Shown here: one piece after another, positions 34,641-43,371 of the stretch | How positions within the stretch are numbered: position 1 is the first letter of the stretch | Layout of the letters: the number at the start of each line of letters is the position of its first letter | Translations under genes and position numbers: made by a program | NCBI GenBank assembly: GCA_902776455.1 | Contig: CACYQI010000002.1 | Location: 124,001 to 188,000 of the forward strand | Source: an uncultured Bacteroidales bacterium | Lineage (GTDB): Bacteria > Bacteroidota > Bacteroidia > Bacteroidales > Bacteroidaceae | Length of the DNA stretch: 64,000 nucleotides | Direction of reading: 5' to 3' | Notes under the pieces: generated by a model | Told to the model about the DNA's origin: nothing | What the model saw: the letters and a program-made list of their open reading frames with translations, nothing else | The model's database searches: none

Positions 34641-36480
34641 CATCGACAGAATAGGTCCGCCCGTCCTTTATGATGTAGAGGTGCCTGCCCAGCAAGGTTT
34701 TCCGTGCGGAATGGCTGTCGGCGGTCACGTCCTGAATGTGGTCGGGGTCGAAGTGGAAATGGTTGTCGAGGAGCGCGATGCGTTCTGCTATCCATTCTCC
34801 TGCCCGCTTTTCGTCCTCTTTCCCGCCCAGTTGCTTGTAGGGCCTGTCTTCTTCCGACGTGTCGGTAGCGGTCCAGATGCGGTATCGAAGGGTACATTTG
34901 TCGCCTGCATGGTACGTCTCTTCGCTGGAGAATGCGGGGTAGTCGTTGAAGTTCTCCCAGTTGTCCTCGGTTGTCCAGTTGGGGCTTGCGATTGTCTCGA
35001 TGCAGCACGGGCTGTCGTACCATTGCGTGTATTCCAGTTCGAAGCCCAGCGGACCGATTCTCTCCTGCCAGGCTTCGAGGTAGCCGACGTACCTCTTGGC
35101 GTCGATGAGCTGTTTCTCGCGGAGCGCGATGTAGCGGTCGCGAACCTCGTCGAGATAGTACTTCAGGAAGAGGTTCTGTAGGCTGGGACCCATGGCGAAC
35201 TCGTAGAAGTGCGTGCCGAAGTGGAAGTTCCATTCGGGCGGCATGACGATGAGGCCGGAGGCGTGGTGGCCGAAGGTGCAGTCGAGGTCGTAGGGCTGGA
35301 CGTACCACTTCGTGCCGTCGTAGCTGCACCATTGCCAGTTCTTCTGGTGGCCGTCGTAGTTGTTCGTCACGAGCGAGTGGACGATGTAGTCGGTGAGTCC
35401 CTGCGTGTCGAAGTACTGCGAGAACTTCCGCTTGAAGTCCTCGGCGGTCGGGTTGGTGTTGTCCAGCGCTTTCAGTTCTGCATAGCGGCCCGAAAGCTTC
35501 CTGAGCGACTGCTTCACCCTGTTTGTCAGTACGTGTCTCGGGTTGGCGGGGTCGTAGCAGGTCATTGTCGAGTCGATGAGTTCCCTTGGGTTGTCGCCGT
35601 CGTAGAGCTTGCAGACGGGGGTGTTTCCCACCAGCTCTGTGCAGTAGAGGCTGTCGGGCGTGCGTACCTCGAACATGCTCCAGTCGATGGTGCCCCTGAA
35701 GAGCGTCTCGTCGGATAGCGTGCCGTCGATGTAAATGTGCTGGGGGTTGTCCTTTTCCAGCCCCATGTTCTTGCGGCTCTTCTTCAGCTGCCATGTGTAG
35801 ATGCCGTAGAACCATCCCCCCACATAGACGTAGCACGGAAAGCCGTTGGGGTGGCACATCGCCTTGGCGGAAGCCGTCGTGACGCCTGCACGTTGCCACG
35901 GAAGGGGTTGCTCGCGGTCGGACGTGATGTCGTCGTAGATGTCGTAGGCCACCTTGCCGCATCCGCGCAGGTAGTCCGTGTAGTAGGCTTTGAGGTGGAA
36001 GACGTCCTGCTTCATCCAGTTTCCGAAGGAGATGTCGGTCGTGGCGCCTTCGCCCCAATCCTCTTCGTAGAACCGGACAGAGACGTTCTTCTTTGCCATA
36101 CGGATAGAGGAGTTTCCCTGTGCGTTAAGGACGACGCGCTTCTTGAAGTAGTTGCCCTCTCCGTCGTAGAACTCCAGCCAGGCCTGTGTGTTCTGTGTCT
36201 TTAGGGTCGGCATGAACCAAGTGCCTGTGATGTTGACGTATGCGCATCGCGGCTCAGCGAGCTTGATTTTCTGCTCAGCGGTCAGGTCGTGTACCGTGGC
36301 AGCGTCGTAGCCATGCTCCCGGAGGATGTATTGCCAGGTGTCGTCCGCAGCAGCGAGGGGCGAGGAGCCTCCCATAACAAAATGAAAGAATGAAAGAATG
36401 AAAAAATGAAAGACTACTTTCACCCGGTGACAGCCAGCTTTCCTATTGTCTTTAACTCCTTTAACTTCTTTAACTCCCAT
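34561..36480 (-). CDS. Secreted CotH-family protein
   Basis: A 639-residue secreted protein. The signal segment (VVFHFFILSFFHFVMGG) is coded by an 8-nt GAATGAAA repeat, and the residues before it (MGVKEVKGVKDNRK) by a 9-nt GTTAAAGAA-type repeat. A CotH fold follows: NAQGNSSIRMAKKNVSVRF, WMKQDVFHLKAYYTD, WQLKKSRKNMG and the late acidic motif VQPYDLDCTFGHH, which replaces the usual WDFD. The tail LYIIKDGRTYSVDGK is shared with three neighbouring proteins, and the residues after it are repeat-derived. The target of the kinase-like domain is unknown. Confidence 0.82.
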   Translation of the reverse strand: MGVKEVKGVKDNRKAGCHRVKVVFHFFILSFFHFVMGGSSPLAAADDTWQYILREHGYDAATVHDLTAEQKIKLAEPRCAYVNITGTWFMPTLKTQNTQAWLEFYDGEGNYFKKRVVLNAQGNSSIRMAKKNVSVRFYEEDWGEGATTDISFGNWMKQDVFHLKAYYTDYLRGCGKVAYDIYDDITSDREQPLPWQRAGVTTASAKAMCHPNGFPCYVYVGGWFYGIYTWQLKKSRKNMGLEKDNPQHIYIDGTLSDETLFRGTIDWSMFEVRTPDSLYCTELVGNTPVCKLYDGDNPRELIDSTMTCYDPANPRHVLTNRVKQSLRKLSGRYAELKALDNTNPTAEDFKRKFSQYFDTQGLTDYIVHSLVTNNYDGHQKNWQWCSYDGTKWYVQPYDLDCTFGHHASGLIVMPPEWNFHFGTHFYEFAMGPSLQNLFLKYYLDEVRDRYIALREKQLIDAKRYVGYLEAWQERIGPLGFELEYTQWYDSPCCIETIASPNWTTEDNWENFNDYPAFSSEETYHAGDKCTLRYRIWTATDTSEEDRPYKQLGGKEDEKRAGEWIAERIALLDNHFHFDPDHIQDVTADSHSARKTLLGRHLYIIKDGRTYSVDGKASPYPSPKGKASPHPSPAGESILP

Positions 36481-36494
36481 AACATGCAGAAACT

Positions 36495-37631
36495 TCAGTT
36501 CATTACTTCATTCTTCATTATCTCTTTCCCGTCGATGGAATAGGTCTTGCCGTCATGGATGATGTAGAGGTGCTTGTTCTGGATGAACTTGCGCGAATTG
36601 CCATCCTTGTCTCGCTGAGCTGTCTTTATTATTGACTTTGCGATGGTGGAGGCTATGGCCTTTTGAATCCAGGGGACATACACTGTCTTGCCGTCTCTGC
36701 TTGTCATTGTGCCGCACCCATAGTTTATCGAATCGTTTACGGTCGTGGGATGCCAGCCCCATGTTATTCCGCCAATCCTTTCCGTCTTCCCGATGGGATT
36801 ACCCAAAGCATTGACTCCCACGAACTGGGAATGCAGTACGGAGCGGTTGTAGTTGTCCTCTGTGGGTTCTATCCGTCCGTCTGTGCCAGTTATGGTGCGG
36901 ACGAACTCATCAGCTGTGAAGCCCAGCTTCTTGTCCAAAGCACAATAGGCCACATTATGCCTGAGGGCCAGCATTCGCGAAGACTCGTTGTAGGTTGTGC
37001 GCGAAGGCAGCCAATGGCTGCATATCAGAATCTGAATGTTGGGGTTCCACTCCTTCAGTTGCTTGATGACATAGTCGAAGGCCCCTGCATGTTGATTCTC
37101 GCCCGCTGCCTCTTCCTTGTGACTTTTGTACCATGCCACGGATCGACTTTGGTAGTCCTTCTCGGGGAGCAGCACGTCGTAGTTGTGTGAGTGGAAAATA
37201 ATGACGGCTCCAACCTCGTCGAATACATCTCGGTTGCTTGAGATAAACAGGCTGCCATGTGGTTTGGCGGAGTTGGCATCCAGTATCCGTGCTGCCACAT
37301 TCGTCATGATGTTGGTGCTACCTTGTGCTTTTGTAATGACTTCTATGCCCGTCATGTCCTGCATGAGTTTGTCCCATCCATTGTTTGGTGCTGCAAAGGA
37401 TGCTCCAGTTAGGAGAATCTTCTGTCCCTGCTGGAGGAAGATGTAATTGTTAAGGACAGAAGACGACATCAGGGAGTCACCTTCTGCCGCAAATGTAATG
37501 CTGTCCAATCTTGCCATGCTGATTTCGGCAACTTGATTGTCTGCCAGATGGAGCATCACCTGTTGCGCCCATGCCGTTTGCAGGGCTGCAACCATCGCAA
37601 TCGTAATGAAATATCTTTTGAACGTAATCAT
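36495..37631 (-). CDS. Secreted SGNH-hydrolase-like protein (DUF5040-like)
   Basis: A 378-residue protein with signal peptide MITFKRYFITIAMVAALQTAWA. The N-terminal stretch LADNQVAEISMARLDSITF is a short beta motif common at the start of Prevotella secreted proteins. The catalytic-like block ILLTGASFAAPNNGWDKLM fits a degenerate GDS(L)/SGNH motif I with Ser in GAS. Later IFHSHNYDVLLPEKD and ICSHWLP could supply other SGNH blocks. The C-terminal tail LYIIHDGKTYSIDGK matches those of the adjacent CotH proteins. It lies between two CotH genes with gaps of about 12-14 bp, so it belongs to the same operon. A deacetylase or esterase role on polysaccharide is inferred. Confidence 0.6.
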   Translation of the reverse strand: MITFKRYFITIAMVAALQTAWAQQVMLHLADNQVAEISMARLDSITFAAEGDSLMSSSVLNNYIFLQQGQKILLTGASFAAPNNGWDKLMQDMTGIEVITKAQGSTNIMTNVAARILDANSAKPHGSLFISSNRDVFDEVGAVIIFHSHNYDVLLPEKDYQSRSVAWYKSHKEEAAGENQHAGAFDYVIKQLKEWNPNIQILICSHWLPSRTTYNESSRMLALRHNVAYCALDKKLGFTADEFVRTITGTDGRIEPTEDNYNRSVLHSQFVGVNALGNPIGKTERIGGITWGWHPTTVNDSINYGCGTMTSRDGKTVYVPWIQKAIASTIAKSIIKTAQRDKDGNSRKFIQNKHLYIIHDGKTYSIDGKEIMKNEVMN

Positions 37632-37642
37632 AGCTTCTCGAT

Positions 37643-40600
37643 TTACTTTGTCCTCTTCCCGTTGATGGAGTATGTCTTGTTGTCCTTTATGATATAGAGA
37701 TGCTTGTCGCGGATGACCTTGCGGGGCTGTGCCAGTCTGTCTGCTTCTGTATTCTGAACACTATCCAATATGTCGGGGTCGCAGGGATAGTTGCATTTCG
37801 GGTTCATCGCTTCTATGAGAGTCTTTACTGATGCGAACTGCTGGTCAAGCCAATTGATATGACCTAAAAGGAAAGTCCTTAGTATCTCAACATCTTCTGC
37901 CGTCGTGCGTGGTTGGGCAGAGGGCTTTAGAATGCTGGGATAGCTGCCCCATAGCAAGTCGTTGGTTCTGCCAGCTTCAGCAAAATAGGCATGTTTAGCG
38001 TCTATCTCGCCACCAGTTGCCACACAGCTCATAATGAATGGGCGTGCCACGTTCCAATACGCATCGTATGTCATCTGGCACAGTATGGGATCGGGATACC
38101 ATTTCTTGTAATATATATAGCTCAAATTATGTACGAGAGTGTAAAAGAATTTTACGTTGGAGTCAGTAGTCCAGCAAGCGCAAGCGTGGTCGAAGTCCCA
38201 AACCGGCCCGAAGTTGAGCTTGCCGTTGTAGTCAATAAAGGAATACCTACTATTGGTGGGATCGCCTTGTCCCATAATCTCGTTAACTAACCATACTCCC
38301 ACCATTGATTCCATGTCGGCATACTTCGAGAAGTTCTTGCCTTCGCAGGTGGGGACTCTACTGTACTCTGCTTCAAAGTCATTCCAAAAGTTTGTTACAT
38401 AAGAAAACATTTCATTATTGGTGGAGAGATACTCTGGAGCGCTGACTTCAAAATGCACATTCCCAGGTGTCGTGAACTGTGTCTTGCCATCTTTCTTGGC
38501 TGTGGCTTCAAACATGTAACCTTTATGTATGTCGTATCCGTCATACAAACAGTAGTCGTTCAGGTTATATGATTTCCCTTTATAATTGGCAATTCCATCG
38601 GTTACCCAAGAGAGATTGCTTTTCATCGTCTCTTTGAGTGATTCCCTGTCTGCTTCAACAAGGTTGTCTTCCTCTTTGACAAACTCAAACAGAACATCTG
38701 CAATGGATTCCGCTTCATCTTCCCAGTCGAAGATATCCACGCTGTTCTTATCAACCCTGACATGTTGGCTCAGCATGTAGCAGCCCTTTACTTCACCATT
38801 GAGCACCACATCCACCCATGTCATTTTCATGCCCATTGTGCCTAATTGCCTTGCAAGCTCACTGGCAATGTAGTTGCGCAGGCAACTTTTATCGTTGAAG
38901 TTGGGAATTAGAATCCAGTGTTTGCTTTTGGGAAATCCAAAGAGTTTGGTATTCTTGGCAAGCTTCAGTTTGTAGGGCTTCTGAGGGTATTGATTCCAGG
39001 AGGTGGTACCTCGTCCCCTAATTTCTGCGATGCCAGAATACTGTTGCTCATAGTTCTCGTTTCCTTGAATGCGGAGATTGGCAGAAACATAGTAATCTTT
39101 GGAAGTAATGTCTTGTTCGTTATCTGTATCGATATACAGGACGGGCAGCTTGCTTATCCATGTATCCTTGGTGAATACCATATCGCCGGCACTGTCGCTT
39201 ATGGTCACGCGCAGCCAGTGCTCGTAGTCATCTTCTTTGATTACATAGGCGGGGGTGGCAGATAAGGCTTTTGCATCATCGAAAGAACCTGTTGCATCTC
39301 CTTTTGTCCATTTGAAGGTGAGGCCGGACAGGTTGTCCAAAGAAGACGATATGGAAAGCGTGTCTCCTCGGGCAGGTTGCTCTGTCCCGTTCAAGACGAA
39401 AGTCCCTTCGGGCATCTCTGACCACTGGATGTTCCCATCATTTGTGTTCAATGTTGGTAGCAAATCGTTCAATTCATCATATCTTGTCGCAAACCATTGG
39501 CGGAGTTTTTCGATGGTGGTTGCCATGTCGTCCAATGTATTACCATGCCATCTCTTGACATTTGCCTGTGTAGAAAGATCTATTGCTTGTGCCAATTCTG
39601 TCTCGGCGAGTGATTCGTAGAAGTTGGTTATCTCGGCCATGATGCGTTCCTTCTCCGATTCCCATATCCGAACCATTTCGCGAGCTAACATTTTATTGGG
39701 ACTATTCTGCAACATTTGCCTGAAGTAATGTCCCGACATGACGGGCGTAAAAGAACCTTGAATGCCGAACGAAGAATCAAAGTCCCATAAAGTTCCCATC
39801 AGGAACTTTGACTGATTGTCGTTCCGAATGAGGAACACATTGCTTCCCGCTCCGTCTTTTGAGCCAAGAAGTTGGTGTGCGAGAAGCCATCTGGCGCAAC
39901 TTTCCACATCAATATAGTATGGATATCCTCCTGTGGCTATTGAGGCATCGAGCTGGTCAACATAATCCTTAAATACATCCAATTGCTCCTGCGTAATCTC
40001 GTCACTGTCTGGGTATTTGAAGGTGAACTTGTATGCATTTGTAGCCTGTTGGATGAGAGAGCTTTCCACATAGACATCTTCGTTCCACCAGTAGGGGTCC
40101 ATCTCGGATATGTAGCCAGTGGCTTCGTCCACATCAATCCTGCATTTCTCGTTTCGCTTGACGGTTTCCGTCAAGTAGTAGAACCCTCGGAAATCGTCAT
40201 TGACAATAAGGTTTACATATTGCCCGGCAGGAATCCAGTCTGCAACGTGGAAAATCTCTGTTATTTTGTTACCTATCATGGTGATAATGGGGCAGGGATG
40301 TTTGGAACCGACGGTTGGCCTGATTAAAGCCCAGTCCTTGTCAGAGTATTTCTTGTCGCCGCGCATCAGCATGTCGGCCTTCTTCTGCAGCTTTATCTTG
40401 AACGGATTCTTCGGTCTCATGGCGGAGGTGTTGCCACGAATTTTGAATGTCATGCCGCTGATGTTCTCGGCGTATTCTCCGCTGTCAAAGATGGGGTTTT
40501 CTGCATCCCCGGGATTGTATATCCTTACGCGTCCCGGCACTTTTGTGGCGTTTATGATGCTCTTTCCCAAGCACCCCTCTGGGGCAACCACTCGTTCGGC

Positions 40601-40744
40601 TGTCGGCTCTTCACCGTTTACTGTGTTTACTACTACAACTGGAAGGCCATAACCGAGAGCTTCCTCAAGGGTTTGTGCTTGGCAAGTATTGGATACCAGG
40701 AATATGGAGAAAGATATTATAGTGAAGAGAAATAGCTTTTTCAT
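37643..40744 (-). CDS. Secreted protein with two tandem CotH modules
   Basis: A 1033-residue protein. After the signal peptide come CotH module one (about 50-430; FKIRGNTSAMRPKNPFKIKL and GTLWDFDSSFG) and an Ig-like linker (about 450-540). Module two follows (about 545-940; EIRGRGTTSWNQYPQKPYKL, HWILIPNFNDKS and GPVWDFDHACACW). The tail is LYIIKDNKTYSINGK. Both modules keep the R-G-N/R-T-S...K-P-Y/F-K-x-K-L and WDFD signatures, so both could bind nucleotide. Two CotH domains in one chain is uncommon. It is followed at 12 bp by the SGNH-like gene and preceded at 33 bp by another CotH gene. Confidence 0.85.
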   Translation of the reverse strand: MKKLFLFTIISFSIFLVSNTCQAQTLEEALGYGLPVVVVNTVNGEEPTAERVVAPEGCLGKSIINATKVPGRVRIYNPGDAENPIFDSGEYAENISGMTFKIRGNTSAMRPKNPFKIKLQKKADMLMRGDKKYSDKDWALIRPTVGSKHPCPIITMIGNKITEIFHVADWIPAGQYVNLIVNDDFRGFYYLTETVKRNEKCRIDVDEATGYISEMDPYWWNEDVYVESSLIQQATNAYKFTFKYPDSDEITQEQLDVFKDYVDQLDASIATGGYPYYIDVESCARWLLAHQLLGSKDGAGSNVFLIRNDNQSKFLMGTLWDFDSSFGIQGSFTPVMSGHYFRQMLQNSPNKMLAREMVRIWESEKERIMAEITNFYESLAETELAQAIDLSTQANVKRWHGNTLDDMATTIEKLRQWFATRYDELNDLLPTLNTNDGNIQWSEMPEGTFVLNGTEQPARGDTLSISSSLDNLSGLTFKWTKGDATGSFDDAKALSATPAYVIKEDDYEHWLRVTISDSAGDMVFTKDTWISKLPVLYIDTDNEQDITSKDYYVSANLRIQGNENYEQQYSGIAEIRGRGTTSWNQYPQKPYKLKLAKNTKLFGFPKSKHWILIPNFNDKSCLRNYIASELARQLGTMGMKMTWVDVVLNGEVKGCYMLSQHVRVDKNSVDIFDWEDEAESIADVLFEFVKEEDNLVEADRESLKETMKSNLSWVTDGIANYKGKSYNLNDYCLYDGYDIHKGYMFEATAKKDGKTQFTTPGNVHFEVSAPEYLSTNNEMFSYVTNFWNDFEAEYSRVPTCEGKNFSKYADMESMVGVWLVNEIMGQGDPTNSRYSFIDYNGKLNFGPVWDFDHACACWTTDSNVKFFYTLVHNLSYIYYKKWYPDPILCQMTYDAYWNVARPFIMSCVATGGEIDAKHAYFAEAGRTNDLLWGSYPSILKPSAQPRTTAEDVEILRTFLLGHINWLDQQFASVKTLIEAMNPKCNYPCDPDILDSVQNTEADRLAQPRKVIRDKHLYIIKDNKTYSINGKRTK

Positions 40745-40777
40745 AACATGGGGTACGATTGTGGGAGGTCATATAAC

Positions 40778-42196
40778 TTATCTTATCCTCCTCCCATCGG
40801 GGGAGTAGGCCTTGCCGTCCTTTATGATGTAAATGCCATTATTGCGAATCTCTTTCCTAATGACAGCCTTCGATGCCGGATTCTCTCTTGGCATCCTTAT
40901 TGAGGTCGTTTCGTCGCTGAGTATCTGCATAAGGGAGTCTATATGCTGTTCCCTGTCGGTGAACCACTTGGCCCCAGCCTCTGACATCTTTTCTACATCG
41001 TAAACTTTTGTACCCCATCGCTTGGCATGATGTGGATAAGAAAGTTTCAACCCTTGCCCTTGATTTGTAGAGGGAAAAGCCAAACATGCCTCTGCCATGC
41101 GTTGCATCACTTTAGCTTGTTTGACGCGTTTCCATTCATTCATGAATTGTATGCTGAAATCCTGGCAGAATTGATTGTCAAATAGTTTTCGAATGAAGAT
41201 GCCAGGTTCAATATGAGTCCTGGACCATACGTCGATGTGTTCCATTGATGATGCCAAATCCCATCCAACGGGCATCCGCATCAGAGAGGAAGCATCCCTG
41301 TTCTTCCTGGCGACAAATAAGTTGGTGCCGGCAGGGTCATGCGTACTCAAAATGTCTTGCAAGAGTGTCCAACGAGCTACGGATTTGGTGTCTATCACCT
41401 CAGAATAGTCGTGGCTGGTGGCAGACTTCTCCAATCGGTCAATGTCGCTCCTTATTTCTTCTTCCTGCTCTTCTGAGAGGTCATCAGTCTCTGGATACTT
41501 GAAAGTCCACGCCAATACATGCGTGAAAATAGAAGGAACGGACAGAGCCTCTTTCCAGTGATATGCATTCAATTCGATGATATAACCGCCATTTACATCC
41601 ACATCCACACGATTGTTGGCGCGTTTTATATTCTCCGATAGAATGTAAATTCCACGATAGTCGTTGTTGATGACGACGTTGACGAATTCCTCCCTCGTTG
41701 GGAATTCCATGTCAATCATAGTCTCCAGCCAGTAGCCATAAATCGTATTCAGGGAAAAGGAACTATTAAGGAGAACCCAGTGCTTGCTTCTTCTGTCTGT
41801 GTCGTCGTCGTAGGGGGTCATTACCAAGTCAGCCTTCTTTTGAAGAGTAAGTTTGAAGGGTTTGTTTGGGTAGTAGACTGCCGACGTGTTGCCACGATGC
41901 TTGATTATCATCCCTGACTTGTCTTTCTCGTAATCTCCGCTGTCGTACCAAAGCGTGTCGGCTCTGTATATCTGCATTCTTGCCTCTTTGGGGACGACAT
42001 TCGTTATGCTTGAACCAACATATGAGCCTTCGGGGTGCATGATGCTCTCCGAAGTTGGGTCCAAGCCGTCGGTCGTTGTGATACAAATCAATGGCAGCCC
42101 CAGACCGGAATACTCTTTCAGTACATCCTCCGATGTCTGTGCCAGGGACGTCAGAGGCATCATCAGCAGCATCAGATAAAGGAAACGATACTTCAT
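40778..42196 (-). CDS. Secreted CotH-family protein
   Basis: A 472-residue protein, signal peptide MKYRFLYLMLLMMPLTSLAQ. It has IIKHRGNTSAVYYPNKPFKL, KHWVLLNSSFSLN, VVINNDYRGIYILSENIKR and MPVGWDLASS where WDFD would be expected, so the metal-binding aspartates are partly changed (WDLAS). It ends IYIIKDGKAYSPDGRRIR, the same tail type as its neighbours. Its N-terminal region (EYSGLGLPLICITTTDGLDP) parallels that of the tandem-CotH protein (EALGYGLPVVVVNTVNG), which points to local gene duplication. First gene of the CotH operon; a promoter at 42319-42326 serves it. Confidence 0.83.
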   Translation of the reverse strand: MKYRFLYLMLLMMPLTSLAQTSEDVLKEYSGLGLPLICITTTDGLDPTSESIMHPEGSYVGSSITNVVPKEARMQIYRADTLWYDSGDYEKDKSGMIIKHRGNTSAVYYPNKPFKLTLQKKADLVMTPYDDDTDRRSKHWVLLNSSFSLNTIYGYWLETMIDMEFPTREEFVNVVINNDYRGIYILSENIKRANNRVDVDVNGGYIIELNAYHWKEALSVPSIFTHVLAWTFKYPETDDLSEEQEEEIRSDIDRLEKSATSHDYSEVIDTKSVARWTLLQDILSTHDPAGTNLFVARKNRDASSLMRMPVGWDLASSMEHIDVWSRTHIEPGIFIRKLFDNQFCQDFSIQFMNEWKRVKQAKVMQRMAEACLAFPSTNQGQGLKLSYPHHAKRWGTKVYDVEKMSEAGAKWFTDREQHIDSLMQILSDETTSIRMPRENPASKAVIRKEIRNNGIYIIKDGKAYSPDGRRIR

Positions 42197-42318
42197 TTTT
42201 CAATCTTTCTTTTTTCCCCTTTCCCCCTTTTTCCCTTTTCCCTTTCGTCTGTCGGTGGGATATTATATGGGATATTATAATAGGACTCGCATGGGAAAAT
42301 AATGTATGCTTTCGTGTG

Positions 42319-42326
42319 CAAAGATA
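42319..42326 (-). promoter_or_regulatory. Bacteroidetes -7 element (TATCTTTG) of the CotH operon
   Basis: Minus-strand TATCTTTG about 123 bp before the first CotH ATG. The leader carries pyrimidine-rich CTTTTTCCC-type repeats (about 42195-42245). Confidence 0.6.
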
Positions 42327-42381
42327 CATGTTTTTGGTAAACTGACAAAGATTTTTGCGTCCCAAGAGGTCCCAACTTATG

Positions 42382-42490
42382 TTAAGAAATCTTAATGGCG
42401 TGCTTTTTCGCCCTTATTAGCTTGCCGCCTTTGTTGATGTAGAAGTGCCATCGCGGATGATGTCGTCCCGAATGAACTCCCATCTGTCGT
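42382..42490 (-). pseudogene. C-terminal remnant of a secreted CotH-type protein
   Basis: Reading the minus strand, DDIIRDG in one frame continues after a one-base shift as HFYINKGGKLIRAKKH and a stop. This matches the IRxxxLYIIKDGKTY tails of the neighbouring secreted proteins. It is cut off on its 5' side near the outer end of the left iteron repeat, as though the element interrupted or replaced the upstream gene. Confidence 0.35.
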
Positions 42491-42508
42491 ATGATAATCA
42501 AGCACAAA

Positions 42509-42620
42509 GAACCCCAAAAGGATGAAATTACATCTGTCACATCTGTCATATATGTCACTTTCATTTTATTCATCGGTATTCTGGGAGTGACAGATTATGT
42601 GACAGATGTGACAGATAAAC
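42509..42620 (-). repeat. Left ~112-bp terminal inverted repeat with 9-nt iterons
   Basis: The reverse complement of this block aligns along its whole length with 45504-45615. It contains ATCTGTCAC iterons (inner side), a short unique middle and GTGACAGAT iterons (outer side), ending in TTCATCCTTTTGGGG. Confidence 0.85.
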
Positions 42621-42696
42621 GCCCAAAAGTGGATTTCACATGCATTTTCCGTATTTTTTTTCTTTGCCAAAATTTGGATTTCTGCCGTTTTATTAC

Positions 42697-42704
42697 TAAT
42701 TTTG
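42697..42704 (+). promoter_or_regulatory. Bacteroidetes promoter (TAATTTTG) of the VapE unit
   Basis: TAATTTTG with TTTG at 42673-42676 as -33 element, inside the element and downstream of the left inverted repeat, 124 bp before the first gene. Confidence 0.6.
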
Positions 42705-42827
42705 TAGTCTAAAACACAAGATGAAAACACTAAGTATCTCTACTTTCGCAAGCTCAAGTGGAGTGGGGCAAAGAGTATGCTCCTATAATTGATCGAATGT
42801 GAAACTTAAGTAAACAATCTTTTTTTC

Positions 42828-43262
42828 ATGGGAAACGAAATTGACTATTCAACTATGCCGCACAACTATGAAGTGTGCTGGCATCGCACTTGCCCCATGG
42901 CGGAAACGTGCCTCAGACAGCTGGCCGCAGAACATCTGGAGGATAACGTGCGCTTCGTGAAGAGCGTGAACCTGCTGGCCGTACATCCCGAGACCGGCAC
43001 TTGCCGCAACTTCCGCCCTGTCCGGTACGTGCGTCATGCCTACGGCTTGCGCCACATCTACGACCAGGTGCCCTCTTCCGTCAAGAGAAAAATCTACTTC
43101 GATATCTGGAAACAGCTTGGCAACACGATGTACTACCACTACTACAACGAGCGACGTCCCATCACGCCTCGCGAACAGGCCATCATCGAGGCGGCCTTCC
43201 GCAAGCACGGCTTTGAGGGTCCCGTCAACTACCGGCGCACCGTGGAGGTCATCGACTGGTGA
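42828..43262 (+). CDS. DUF6078-like protein
   Basis: A 144-residue cytoplasmic protein without signal or membrane segments. Cysteines in EVCWHRTCPMAETCLRQLA near residue 16-33 and in TGTCRNFRPV near 65 could bind a metal or cluster. The C-terminal half is helical and basic, with RHIYDQVPSSVKRKIYFDI. I recognise the pattern as the DUF6078 family of Bacteroidales, whose function is unknown. It precedes the VapE-type gene by 109 bp and shares its element, so a role in replication or regulation of that element is a reasonable guess. Confidence 0.6.
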   Translation: MGNEIDYSTMPHNYEVCWHRTCPMAETCLRQLAAEHLEDNVRFVKSVNLLAVHPETGTCRNFRPVRYVRHAYGLRHIYDQVPSSVKRKIYFDIWKQLGNTMYYHYYNERRPITPREQAIIEAAFRKHGFEGPVNYRRTVEVIDW

Positions 43263-43371
43263 AGCCCCGGTTCTTACACCCTGCCTGTAAAATTTTTATC
43301 TCAATGATGTAAATTTTTTACACGCTGGGTGTAAAATGATTACACCTAACCTGTAAAACTTATATAAATAA

